Shown: one piece after another, positions 8,518-18,352 of the stretch | How positions within the stretch are numbered: position 1 is the first letter of the stretch | Layout: every line of letters starts with the position of its first letter | NCBI RefSeq assembly: GCF_018717645.1 | Contig: NZ_JAFLHG010000018.1 | Span: 1-45,704, forward strand | Length of the DNA: 45,704 nucleotides | Direction: 5' to 3' | Source: Microbacterium flavum | Lineage (GTDB): Bacteria > Actinomycetota > Actinomycetes > Actinomycetales > Microbacteriaceae | Program-made: the position numbers and the translations under genes | Notes under the pieces: generated by a model | Told to the model about the DNA's origin: nothing | Seen by the model: the letters and a program-made list of their open reading frames with translations, nothing else | Database searches by the model: none

Positions 8518-9699
8518 CTATGAGACCCCGAGTTGTCCGGAGAGGACCATGACGGCCGCGCCGCGGAGGACGATGTCCTCGCCTTGCTCCGTCATCCGCA
8601 CCCGCACGCCGTCGTGGAACTCGGCGAGCGTGCGAGCACGAAGAGTCTCGACGGTCGCCTCGGCGAGGGGGCCTTCGAGAAGTTCCTGGGGGCCGGAGAG
8701 GACGACCTCCGACAGGTCGAGCGCGCCGACGATGGGGGCCAGGGCGATGCCCAGCCGCTCCCCCGCGTCGCGCAGAACCGCGTCGCGGTCGGCGCCGGGC
8801 TCGGACAGCGCACGCCGCAGCGACGGCTCGGACAGCCACGCCTCCAGGCATCCGACCTTCCCGCAGACGCAGACCGGTCCGCCGTCCGTTCCGACGGTGA
8901 CATGGCCGATCTCGCCCGCGGCGAAGCGGCTCCCGACCATCGGCTGGCCGCCCGCCAGCAGCCCCGATCCGACACCACGGCCGACCCGGACGAGCATGAC
9001 GTCCTCGCCCGCGCCGCCGAACGTGTACTCGGCCAGCACCGCGGCGTTCGCGTCGTTGGCGACCAGGATGGGCAGAGCCACCTCGGAACGGAGGATCTGC
9101 TGCAGGTCGACACCGGACCACCCGAAGTTCGGTGCGGTCAGCACGACGCCGTGCGCGTCGACGATGCCGGGAGAGCCCACGCCGATACCGAGGATCGGTG
9201 CGTGCGCGTCCGCGACGAGGGTCCGCATGAGCTCGATGACGGCGGGCAGGATGCCGGCGCGATCGGCCGGCACGTCGACGTCGTGGCGAGCGACGATCTC
9301 GCCGTCCAGGGTCAGCACCGCGCCGAGGAACCGGTCGCTGCGCGAGAGATCCAGGCCGATGATGCGGTGGCCCTCGCGGTCGAGGTCGACGAGGATGGCG
9401 GGCTTTCCGGGGCCGGTGACCTCCCGCACGCCCCGTTCGGCGACGTAGCCGTCGTCGATGAGCTCGGCGACGAGATCGGAGATCGTCACGCGCGTCAGCC
9501 CGGTCTCGCGCGAGAGGTCCGCCCGCGACATGGCACCCTGGTGGAAGAGCGTCTGCAGCACGAGCGATCGGTTGTGGGCCCGGGCGTGCTCGGGCAGAAC
9601 CTTCACAGCCTGCCGCAGCGCACGGCCTGCGCCGAACGAGCGCCCCGTCCGCGGGGCGGTCTCGGCGGAGGAGCTCCGCTGCGTGTCCGATGCTGGCAT
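8518..9699 (-). CDS. ROK family transcriptional regulator (NagC/XylR type)
   Basis: This 393-residue protein should repress the sugar operon until a sugar ligand binds. A winged helix-turn-helix lies at about residues 44-95 (HNRSLVLQTLFHQGAMSRADL, shown in part as MSRADLSRETGLTRVTISDLV). The ROK sugar-binding part follows, starting IIGLDLSRSDRFLG rather than the intact DxGGTK ATP loop, consistent with a regulator that does not phosphorylate. The zinc motif is present as GEIGHVTVGTDGG and CVCGKVGCLEAW (about 265-290). No ribosome binding site precedes the ATG at 9699, and a probable operator lies within 5-27 bp of it, so autoregulation and a short or absent leader are likely. It is the first gene of the operon. 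Confidence 0.9.
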   Translation of the reverse strand: MPASDTQRSSSAETAPRTGRSFGAGRALRQAVKVLPEHARAHNRSLVLQTLFHQGAMSRADLSRETGLTRVTISDLVAELIDDGYVAERGVREVTGPGKPAILVDLDREGHRIIGLDLSRSDRFLGAVLTLDGEIVARHDVDVPADRAGILPAVIELMRTLVADAHAPILGIGVGSPGIVDAHGVVLTAPNFGWSGVDLQQILRSEVALPILVANDANAAVLAEYTFGGAGEDVMLVRVGRGVGSGLLAGGQPMVGSRFAAGEIGHVTVGTDGGPVCVCGKVGCLEAWLSEPSLRRALSEPGADRDAVLRDAGERLGIALAPIVGALDLSEVVLSGPQELLEGPLAEATVETLRARTLAEFHDGVRVRMTEQGEDIVLRGAAVMVLSGQLGVS

Positions 9700-9703
9700 G
9701 TTT

Positions 9704-9726
9704 GTTAGTAAACCTTACGAACTAAC
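9704..9726. promoter_or_regulatory. Probable ROK operator at the operon start
   Basis: GTTAGT (9704-9709) and ACTAAC (9721-9726) form an inverted repeat, with a nested GTAA/TTAC pair (9708-9711 and 9715-9718). It is in a short AT-rich island in otherwise 70% GC DNA and directly abuts the regulator's start codon. ROK repressors typically bind such TTAG/CTAA-type palindromes, so it is the natural site for autorepression. Confidence 0.55.
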
Positions 9727-9796
9727 TTTACGCAAGCGAACGGACGGGCAGGACGCGCCTGTTTACACAACTGTTACAACACCTCCGGGAGGCCCC

Positions 9797-10228
9797 GTGC
9801 ACCGCGTGATCGCCCGTGCGAGCGTCGTCCCGCTCGCCCTCATCGCGCTCCTGCTCGCCGGATGCGCGGGAGGACCTTCCGGGGATCCGACCGCACCCGC
9901 GGGCACGCAGGACCTCGCGGCGGCCTGCGCCTCCGTCCGCGACCACGTCGCCGACGCGACCGCCCGCCTGCAGAGCCTCGATGTGACCGATCCGCAGGCG
10001 GCAGCCCAGGCGATGAGCGACGTGGCGGCCGATCTCGCCGATGCGGGCGCCGCGGTCGACAACCCCGAGATCGGCGAGCTCCTTCCCGGCCTCGCGTCCG
10101 GTTTCCGCTCGGCGGGAGACGCGCTGAGCGCCATCGCCGCAGGCGACCTCTCCCGCCTTCCCGCCCTGCAGGAGGCGACCGCCGGCATCCGCGACGCGCT
10201 CGCGACCTTCGCCGACCGCTGCGCGTGA
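9797..10228 (+). CDS. Small secreted lipoprotein, unknown function
   Basis: This 143-residue protein has a signal peptide ending in lipobox LLAGC (Cys about residue 24) followed by a Gly/Ser/Pro linker. The rest is an Ala-rich helical domain with two distant cysteines (AAACASVRDHV and the C-terminal DRCA) that could form a disulfide. GTG 9797 is preceded by GGGAGG at suitable spacing; a second GTG at 9806 is possible. It is divergent from the sugar operon and ends directly at a strong terminator. I do not recognise the family. Confidence 0.7.
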   Translation: MHRVIARASVVPLALIALLLAGCAGGPSGDPTAPAGTQDLAAACASVRDHVADATARLQSLDVTDPQAAAQAMSDVAADLADAGAAVDNPEIGELLPGLASGFRSAGDALSAIAAGDLSRLPALQEATAGIRDALATFADRCA

Positions 10229-10252
10229 GCGCGGCCTCTCGCGAGGCCGCGC
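10229..10252 (+). terminator. Hairpin directly after the lipoprotein stop codon
   Basis: GCGCGGCCTC (10229-10238) pairs with GAGGCCGCGC (10243-10252), loop TCGC. It starts on the base after the TGA. No T-run follows, as is common in high-GC actinobacterial terminators. Confidence 0.6.
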
Positions 10253-10350
10253 CGAGGCTCCGACCCCGACCAGAGGGCAATTTCGCGTAGCATTGGGGGG
10301 CGGAACGGTGCATTGGGATGCCGCTTCGCTCTGGACCGGGGGTGGGCGCA

Positions 10351-11820
10351 ATGACCGATCTGGCTTCGAAGTCGGAGACCGACGGGACGCCGGACCCTTC
10401 GTCGTCCCCCGAGGATGCGACACAGGTCCTGCAGGCCTCGCCCGAGGCTCCCGTCCAATGGGCTCCCGCCGAACCCGCCCGCCGCAGCCGCACGAAGCTG
10501 TGGCTCTGGATCGGCATCCCGGTCGCGCTCGTCGTCGCCGGCGTGGCGGCCGCGTCCACCCTCCTCATCGCTCCCGGCACGACCGTCGCCGGTGTTCCCG
10601 TCGGGTTCATGACCGCGGGAGCGGCGACCGATGCCATCGACCAGAGGCTCGCGCAGACCTCCGTCGTCCTCGGCGAGGGCGGACCGACCGTGTCGGGCTC
10701 CGAGCTCGGTGCGAAGGTCGATGCCGCCGCACTCGCGGACGCCGCCTTCCAGGACCGTCCGATGTGGAATGTCACCCAGTGGTTCGGTGAGCCGCTGGCG
10801 GCTCCGGTGGCGCTGGACGAGGCAGCGGCGACGGATGCCCTCCGCGCGGCGGCCCCCGGCGACTACACCGACCCCGTCGGCGCGACCGTCTCCTTCACGG
10901 GCGCCGGGTTCGCCGTGACGCCCGCCGTCGACGGGAGCGGCATCGACGTCGCTCAGGTCGGCACCGCACTCCAGGACGCCCTCGCGGCCGGTCAGTCCAC
11001 GACGACCATCGCCCTCGACCCCGTTGCCGTGTCCGCTGCGGCGAGCACCGCGAAGGCGCAGGCCGCCGCCGACCAGGCGAACGCCATGCTGCAGAACGCC
11101 GGCTTCTATGTCGGCGACGAGCGCACCGTGCCCATCGATGCCGCCACCGCGGCGGGCTGGCTGACCATCACGGCGGATCGGTCCGGCGCGTTCAGCATCG
11201 CGGCCGACCCCGCCAAGATCCAGGCCTCGGTCGACGCCCTCCCCGCGCTCGTGAACCGGGCGCCGGCCAACGGCGCCGTCATCACCGATGCGGAGGGCAC
11301 GGTCCTCGAGACGACGACGCCCGGCGCCGACGGCCGCGCGCTGGGTGACCTCGGCGGCGTGGCATCCGACTTCGCGAAGCAGCTCGGCGAGGGCAACGCG
11401 GTGTACGCACTGCCGGTGACCGTCACCCCTGCGACGATGGCGGCGTCCGCCCGCATGGTCGAGGTGAACCTCTCCGAGCAGACGCTCTACATGAAGGAGA
11501 ACGGTCAGGTCATCGACTCGTGGCCGATCTCCAGCGGCATCGCGGACTCGCCGACCACCGTCGGACACTTCACGGTCCAGTCGCACCACCGCGTGCAGAC
11601 CATGACGTCCTCCTCGGCCACCGACGACTACTGGAACTACGACGTCCCGAACGTCGAGTGGATCATGTACTACTACGGCGGCGAGGCGCTGCACGGTGTC
11701 TACTGGCACGACGATTTCGGCAACCCGCGCAGCCACGGCTGCGTCGGCATGCCGAACTTCCGCGCGGAGCAGATCTACGACTTCCTGCCCGACGGCGGAG
11801 ACGTCTGGATCCACAACTGA
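10351..11820 (+). CDS. Membrane-anchored L,D-transpeptidase (YkuD) with N-terminal PG-binding-like region
   Basis: This 489-residue enzyme should form 3-3 cross-links in peptidoglycan outside the membrane. About 47 acidic, Pro-rich cytoplasmic residues precede one membrane helix (about 50-74, LWLWIGIPVALVVAGVAAA). Two repeated regions of the VanW-associated PG-binding type follow (about 80-330), then the YkuD domain (about 365-489) starting VEVNLSEQTLYMKENGQ. The active site reads LHGVYWHDDFGNPRSHGCVGM, shown here in part as HGVYWHDDFG and RSHGCVGM, with the catalytic Cys at about residue 464. The usual Asn or Arg after SHGCV is Gly. I chose ATG 10351 as it keeps a typical cytoplasmic tail; ATG 10318 in the same frame is an alternative. 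It ends at a bidirectional terminator. Confidence 0.9.
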   Translation: MTDLASKSETDGTPDPSSSPEDATQVLQASPEAPVQWAPAEPARRSRTKLWLWIGIPVALVVAGVAAASTLLIAPGTTVAGVPVGFMTAGAATDAIDQRLAQTSVVLGEGGPTVSGSELGAKVDAAALADAAFQDRPMWNVTQWFGEPLAAPVALDEAAATDALRAAAPGDYTDPVGATVSFTGAGFAVTPAVDGSGIDVAQVGTALQDALAAGQSTTTIALDPVAVSAAASTAKAQAAADQANAMLQNAGFYVGDERTVPIDAATAAGWLTITADRSGAFSIAADPAKIQASVDALPALVNRAPANGAVITDAEGTVLETTTPGADGRALGDLGGVASDFAKQLGEGNAVYALPVTVTPATMAASARMVEVNLSEQTLYMKENGQVIDSWPISSGIADSPTTVGHFTVQSHHRVQTMTSSSATDDYWNYDVPNVEWIMYYYGGEALHGVYWHDDFGNPRSHGCVGMPNFRAEQIYDFLPDGGDVWIHN

Positions 11821-11848
11821 CCCGGCGCTGACCCGCGGACTGCGGACG

Positions 11849-11887
11849 GAGAAGGGGTCCGGATGCCAGGCATCCGGACCCCTTCTC
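11849..11887. terminator. Bidirectional terminator, L,D-transpeptidase / isocitrate dehydrogenase
   Basis: A perfect 19-bp stem, GAGAAGGGGTCCGGATGCC (11849-11867) with its complement at 11869-11887, lies between convergent genes. The apex consists of inverted copies of GGATGCC, a word that recurs across the window. Confidence 0.85.
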
Positions 11888-11907
11888 TGCGAGTGCCGCC
11901 GCGCCTG

Positions 11908-14124
<2,217 letters not shown>

Positions 14125-14163
14125 GTGTGATCTTCCTGTCTGCGCGTCTCGGGAGCGGGATCC

Positions 14164-14169
14164 ACCCTA
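14164..14169 (-). promoter_or_regulatory. Candidate -10 box TAGGGT for icd
   Basis: TAGGGT on the minus strand fits TANNNT. With a 17-nt spacer the -35 would fall inside the palindrome at 14185-14204, so a bound regulator would interfere with or assist polymerase there. This leaves a leader of about 35 nt that holds the ribosome binding site. Confidence 0.4.
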
Positions 14170-14218
14170 CCGCACCGGGCGAAAGTATCTCGATATCGAG
14201 ATACTTCGCCCGGTGCGG
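14170..14218. promoter_or_regulatory. Large inverted repeat with operator-like core upstream of icd
   Basis: The core GTATCTCGATATCGAGATAC (14185-14204) is a perfect 20-bp palindrome. It is flanked by GCACCGGGCGAA-type arms (14170-14183 with 14205-14218), giving almost 50 bp of symmetry with one unpaired A at 14184. The core looks like a repressor or activator site, since TCTCGATATCGAGA recurs with one change before sucC. The outer GC arms could also terminate the carboxylesterase transcript that ends at 14235. Confidence 0.7.
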
Positions 14219-14234
14219 CGGATCGGTCTCGGCC

Positions 14235-15815
14235 TTACCGGAACGTGAGGACCTCGTCGCCCCACGCAGAGCGCAGCGACGCGTCGAGATCGGGCATGAC
14301 GGTGTCCTGACGGTCGATCACGAGGGTCGCGCGCGAGGTCGTGTCGTAGCTCTCCCACTCGGGCGCGCCGGTGGCATCCGGAGTGCGTCCGTGCGCGAAC
14401 GCCGTCCAGCGCTCCTGCATCCGCTGCGAGATGGCTTCGGCGGCCCGCCGCCCGCCGAAGCGGAACGTGGGGTCCTTGGGTCCGCTGGTCAGATTGCCCC
14501 ACAGGTAGGGCAGCTCGGTCGCGTGCGTGGCGCCGAGCCCGATGAGGCGCAGGAAGGGCGCCGCGTGGTCGAAGCGGTACAGCCACACGTCGGCGACGGC
14601 GCTGTGGCCCTCGGCGATCCACAGGGTGGGCATGCGGAAGCCGATGTCGCGCGCGATGCCGAGCCCCACCTCGCGCGAGCGGGCATGCGCGTACGCGGCG
14701 CGCACCTGCTCCTCCGACGGCAGATCGAGAGCGGGGTTGTCCCCGGCCATGTCGGTGAACATCTGCGCGATGCGGTCGTCCGTGATGGGGATGAGGGGTG
14801 ACTTCATGAAGCGGAACAGCGAAGCCTCGTCCTTGTTGGTGCCGATCATGAGCGGCACCGCGAGACCGCGACCCTCGCGCAGGACGAGGGCGGGGGCCTC
14901 CGGCAGCAGCTCGCCGTCGATGACGGGCGCGAACGCGAGCGTACCGGGATCGGCGTCGGGGACGTCCGCGTAGACCTTCATCCCGGCCGTCACGAGGTCG
15001 TCGGCGGATGCCGCGCGCAGCCGCTCCGCCACGTCGGCGGCATGGGGGTCGAGACCCAGCTCACGCACGAACCGCGCGGCGACGTCGCGGGCACGGTCGC
15101 TGCCATAGACGCTCGAGGCGGGCGAGGACTGCGCGATCGCCCGGTGGAACAGCCCGGCGGCGGAGGGCGTCGCCAGCAGCGTCGTGACGAGGCCGCCCCC
15201 GGCCGACTCCCCGAACACGGTCACGCGCTCGGGGTCGCCGCCGAAGGCGCGCACGTTCTCCTGCACCCAGCGGAGGGCCAGCAGCACGTCGCCGAGGGCG
15301 AGGTTCCGGTCGAACCCCGCGTCCGGCAGGAGGGCGGCGAGATCGAGGAAGCCGAATGCCGCCAGGCGGTAGTTGATCGTCACGAGGACGACGTCGCCGT
15401 GCGAGACGAGCGAGACCCCGTCGTAGAGGGGCTGGCTCGAGGAGCCGAAGGTGTACGCGCCGCCGTGGATCCACACCATGACGGGCCGAGGGGCATCGGC
15501 GTCGGTGTCGGGAGCCCACACGGTGAGCGACAGGCAGTCTTCGTCCATCTCGGTGTGCTCGCCGAGGGGCACGGCGGGGTTGATCGGCTGAGGGCAGACG
15601 GGGCCGTAGGCGGTGGCATCCACCTCGCCGTCGGCGACGCGCGCGGGCTGGGCGGCGCGCCAGCGCCCCTCTCCCCCCGTCGACTCGGCATAGGGGATGC
15701 CGCGCCACACGCGCACTCCCGCGGCGGCGACACCGCGGAAGGTGCCGGCCGGGGCGGAGGCGATGCAGGGAACGGACGCGGGGGTGGACGCGAAGGGGGG
15801 AGTCGAGTGGGACAT
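14235..15815 (-). CDS. Type B carboxylesterase
   Basis: This 526-residue alpha/beta hydrolase should cleave carboxylic esters. The nucleophile elbow FGESAGGG lies at about residues 189-196, the oxyanion-hole motif VWIHGGAYTFGS at about 115-126, and the family marker EDCLSLTVWAPD at about 92-103. The catalytic His is probably in GATHATELPYLWGN (about 420). No signal peptide is visible, so it is probably cytoplasmic. I chose ATG 15815, preceded by GGAG, since the upstream extension is Ser/Pro-rich and not homologous. Natural substrate is unknown; para-nitrobenzyl-esterase-like enzymes have the same layout. Confidence 0.88.
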   Translation of the reverse strand: MSHSTPPFASTPASVPCIASAPAGTFRGVAAAGVRVWRGIPYAESTGGEGRWRAAQPARVADGEVDATAYGPVCPQPINPAVPLGEHTEMDEDCLSLTVWAPDTDADAPRPVMVWIHGGAYTFGSSSQPLYDGVSLVSHGDVVLVTINYRLAAFGFLDLAALLPDAGFDRNLALGDVLLALRWVQENVRAFGGDPERVTVFGESAGGGLVTTLLATPSAAGLFHRAIAQSSPASSVYGSDRARDVAARFVRELGLDPHAADVAERLRAASADDLVTAGMKVYADVPDADPGTLAFAPVIDGELLPEAPALVLREGRGLAVPLMIGTNKDEASLFRFMKSPLIPITDDRIAQMFTDMAGDNPALDLPSEEQVRAAYAHARSREVGLGIARDIGFRMPTLWIAEGHSAVADVWLYRFDHAAPFLRLIGLGATHATELPYLWGNLTSGPKDPTFRFGGRRAAEAISQRMQERWTAFAHGRTPDATGAPEWESYDTTSRATLVIDRQDTVMPDLDASLRSAWGDEVLTFR

Positions 15816-15858
15816 GGCGGTCTCCGTCGTGGGATCAGGTGAGGTCGGGGGGGCGGGA

Positions 15859-16584
15859 TCAGGCGAGCTGGTGGAGGACGTGGGCGCCCTCATTCGCGGC
15901 GAGGATGGCGAACAGGACGGTCATGATAATCGCGTTGTGCGCCATCATCTCGGTCTTCACTCGGTCAAGACCCGCGGCCACGCGGGCGGAACCGGTCGCG
16001 GCGAGCAGCGTGGGGATGACGAGCGCGAGGACACCCACGAAGGCGACCGCGAGGCACAGGAGCGCCGCGATCAGAGGGGGCACGTGGGCGGCCCCGATGA
16101 GGGATCCGCCCTTGAGCTCGAGGGGGATGTTCTTGCTGTTGGTCGCGGCCATGACGAGCCCGAGCCCGGCGGCGCGCGCAGGGGTGATGCTGTCGATCGC
16201 GGAGAGCCACCCGGGGGTCTTCGCGGGGGCGCCGGCGCGGGGCCGGGTGAGCCAGCTGACGAGCGCCATCGCGGCGAACCCCGCAGTGAGCGCGATGGTC
16301 AGGACGAGGACGACGACCTTGCTGCCGTCCCGCGTTCCGGATGCCGCGGAGGCGCCGGCGCTGGAGAGCGCGCCGAGGGCGATGAAGGCCAGGGTGACCG
16401 CCGCGAACGCCGCGGTGAAGGCGGGAGCCGCCTTACGTCCTCGGGCCGACAGCACGATCGCGACGATGGCGACGATGGGCAGCGGCGAGATGAGGATTCC
16501 GACGGCGAGGGGAAGGAGTTGGCTGAGAGCGTTCATGGCGTTCATCCGTTTCGTGTCCGGCTCCGGAGGGTGTCCCCGGGCCAT
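15859..16584 (-). CDS. GAP family (LysE-like fold) membrane protein
   Basis: The product has about six hydrophobic segments and resembles the actinobacterial GAP/Sap family of LysE-like exporters, including SPLPIVAIVAIVLSARGRKAAP near the N terminus and LVMAATNSKNIPLELKGG in the second half (the conserved N-x-K-N loop). These are thought to export small molecules or lipids; the substrate here is unknown. I favour ATG 16584 (241 residues) because TAACGT sits 7 nt before it, fitting the leaderless pattern seen for neighbours. ATG 16545 or 16536 would give 228 or 225 residues and start directly at the first helix. Confidence 0.7.
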   Translation of the reverse strand: MARGHPPEPDTKRMNAMNALSQLLPLAVGILISPLPIVAIVAIVLSARGRKAAPAFTAAFAAVTLAFIALGALSSAGASAASGTRDGSKVVVLVLTIALTAGFAAMALVSWLTRPRAGAPAKTPGWLSAIDSITPARAAGLGLVMAATNSKNIPLELKGGSLIGAAHVPPLIAALLCLAVAFVGVLALVIPTLLAATGSARVAAGLDRVKTEMMAHNAIIMTVLFAILAANEGAHVLHQLA

Positions 16585-16615
16585 GACGACGACGTTAGGA
16601 GCGCCGGAGGAGGCT

Positions 16616-18352
16616 TCAGACCGGATGTTCGGCTGACACGACAGAACCGTCGCGGGCGGGCGCGTCCACGCGGATGAGCGCCTCCAGCACGGCCCCTTCG
16701 GACGTGCTGCGCAGCGTCGCGCCGAGCGAGCGGACGTGCGATGCCGGGCGGAGCTCGGCGCCGGCAGACAGCGGCGCGGACGAGCGCACGCGCACACGCA
16801 GCGCGGGCCCCGCACCGGTGGCGACGACATCCAGCAAGACCTCCGCGCGGCGCTCCCCGCTGTGCTTGACGGCGTTGAGGATGCCCTCTGCGGCGACATC
16901 GTAGGCATCCTGGGCTGCCGTCGCGCCGGCCTCGAGCAGCGCACGGGCGGCCGGGTCGATGTGCGCCCGCAGGTCGATGATGCGGCTCCAGGTCGCCAGC
17001 AGCGCGTCGAGTGAGACCGCGTCGGATCGGGCGGGAGCGTCGAACACGCCGCGGACGCGGACGAGCAGTCCGCGCAGCTCGGTCACGAGCGCATCCGTCT
17101 GCGACGCGGTCGGCCGCGGATGCTCGAGCGCGAACGCGGTGCACCGGCCCTGTCCGTCGCGGTGCAGGAGCTCGGATGCTGCGCGCAGGGCCTCCCGCGC
17201 GGGGCGCGTACCCGCACGCGCCGTCCGCTGCTCGGCGGCGATGACCCCCGAGAGCCGGTGCTGATCGACCTGCAGCGCATGGATCGTCCCGGCGCACGCG
17301 GCCATGGCGAGCGCGATGAGCGTGTACACGATCGCAGGGACGGCCGCCTGCAGCGGCGGAGCACCGGAGGCGGCGGCGATCAGGCTCAGCGCTCCCCCGC
17401 ACCCCACGGCGCCGGCGAGGAACACCGCGACCCGCCGTCGCACGCGGCGGAGACGGCACACGGCATCCATGAGCGCGCCGCCGATGACGGCGACCGCGGC
17501 GCCCGTGATCAGCGCGCCGCCCGATGTGGCTCGCACCGCGTAAGGCAGCAGGCACGCGAGATAGAGGACGGTGACGATTCCCCGCGGCGCGACCCGGAGG
17601 CGCGGCGCCCGGAGGTGCGGCGCGGACCGGGGGCGCGGCGAGCGCTCCGTGAGAGGAGGCGATGCCGGAGCGCGCCACGAGGTCGGCGGCTCGGCGGCGG
17701 CGAGCTCCGCGAGGGCGTGGCCGGCAGGGCGGACGACGTCGGCCGCGAACGCCCGCGCATCGATCGTCGGAGCCTCCGCACCTCCGCCGGAGGCGAGACC
17801 ATCGAGACCGCGCTCGACCTCCGCCGCACGCAGGCGGACGGCGTCCCGCGCCTGCGCGCGGTAGTCGCGCGCCTCGTCGCCCGCGTCGGCGAGCGCTCCG
17901 GCGGCCACGCGCAGGAGCGCGTTCGTCTCGCGCAGGGACCGCAGCGCGTCCACGATCACCGCGATCGTCGTGAAGACGACGAGCCAGGTCACGACGTTCG
18001 TCGCGATGCGGGAGGGGAGCTGCCAGCCCGGCGGCGGCACGAGGTCGACCGCGCGGAGCCAGGCATCCTGCACGAGGGGCCGCGCGGCGGCGACGACGGT
18101 GACGACGGCGAGGACGACGCCCGCCCGCGCGGCGGGGGTGCGCAGGGCGCGCTCGATGACCGCGAGGAGGCCCAGGGCCGCGGCCATCGCCGCCCAGGTC
18201 AGGATGCCCGCGACCAGGAGGGCCAGGGGCGGGCCGCCCGTCGTCGGCGCCATCAGCGTCGGCGAGAGAAGGAGCGCGGCGAGCAGGCTCCACATCGAGA
18301 CGAACCGCCCGCCGCCCACCGCCCGGCGGACGGCGGCGACGAGGCGGGTCAT
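16616..18352 (-). CDS. Divergent sensor histidine kinase with two membrane blocks
   Basis: This 578-residue membrane protein is translated from an ATG that overlaps the response regulator stop (ATGA), so it is its likely partner. Four helices lie at about residues 18-130 and four more at about 255-370, separated by a soluble Ala/Arg-rich segment. A weak HisKA_3-like dimerisation region contains LLHRDGQGRCTAF with a His at about 397. The ATPase part keeps an N-box (AEGILNAVKHSGERRAEV, about 487-505) but I see no DxGxG box; the matching place reads VRVRSSAPLSAGAELRP. It may therefore be a degenerate kinase or phosphatase. The ligand is unknown. Confidence 0.72.
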   Translation of the reverse strand: MTRLVAAVRRAVGGGRFVSMWSLLAALLLSPTLMAPTTGGPPLALLVAGILTWAAMAAALGLLAVIERALRTPAARAGVVLAVVTVVAAARPLVQDAWLRAVDLVPPPGWQLPSRIATNVVTWLVVFTTIAVIVDALRSLRETNALLRVAAGALADAGDEARDYRAQARDAVRLRAAEVERGLDGLASGGGAEAPTIDARAFAADVVRPAGHALAELAAAEPPTSWRAPASPPLTERSPRPRSAPHLRAPRLRVAPRGIVTVLYLACLLPYAVRATSGGALITGAAVAVIGGALMDAVCRLRRVRRRVAVFLAGAVGCGGALSLIAAASGAPPLQAAVPAIVYTLIALAMAACAGTIHALQVDQHRLSGVIAAEQRTARAGTRPAREALRAASELLHRDGQGRCTAFALEHPRPTASQTDALVTELRGLLVRVRGVFDAPARSDAVSLDALLATWSRIIDLRAHIDPAARALLEAGATAAQDAYDVAAEGILNAVKHSGERRAEVLLDVVATGAGPALRVRVRSSAPLSAGAELRPASHVRSLGATLRSTSEGAVLEALIRVDAPARDGSVVSAEHPV

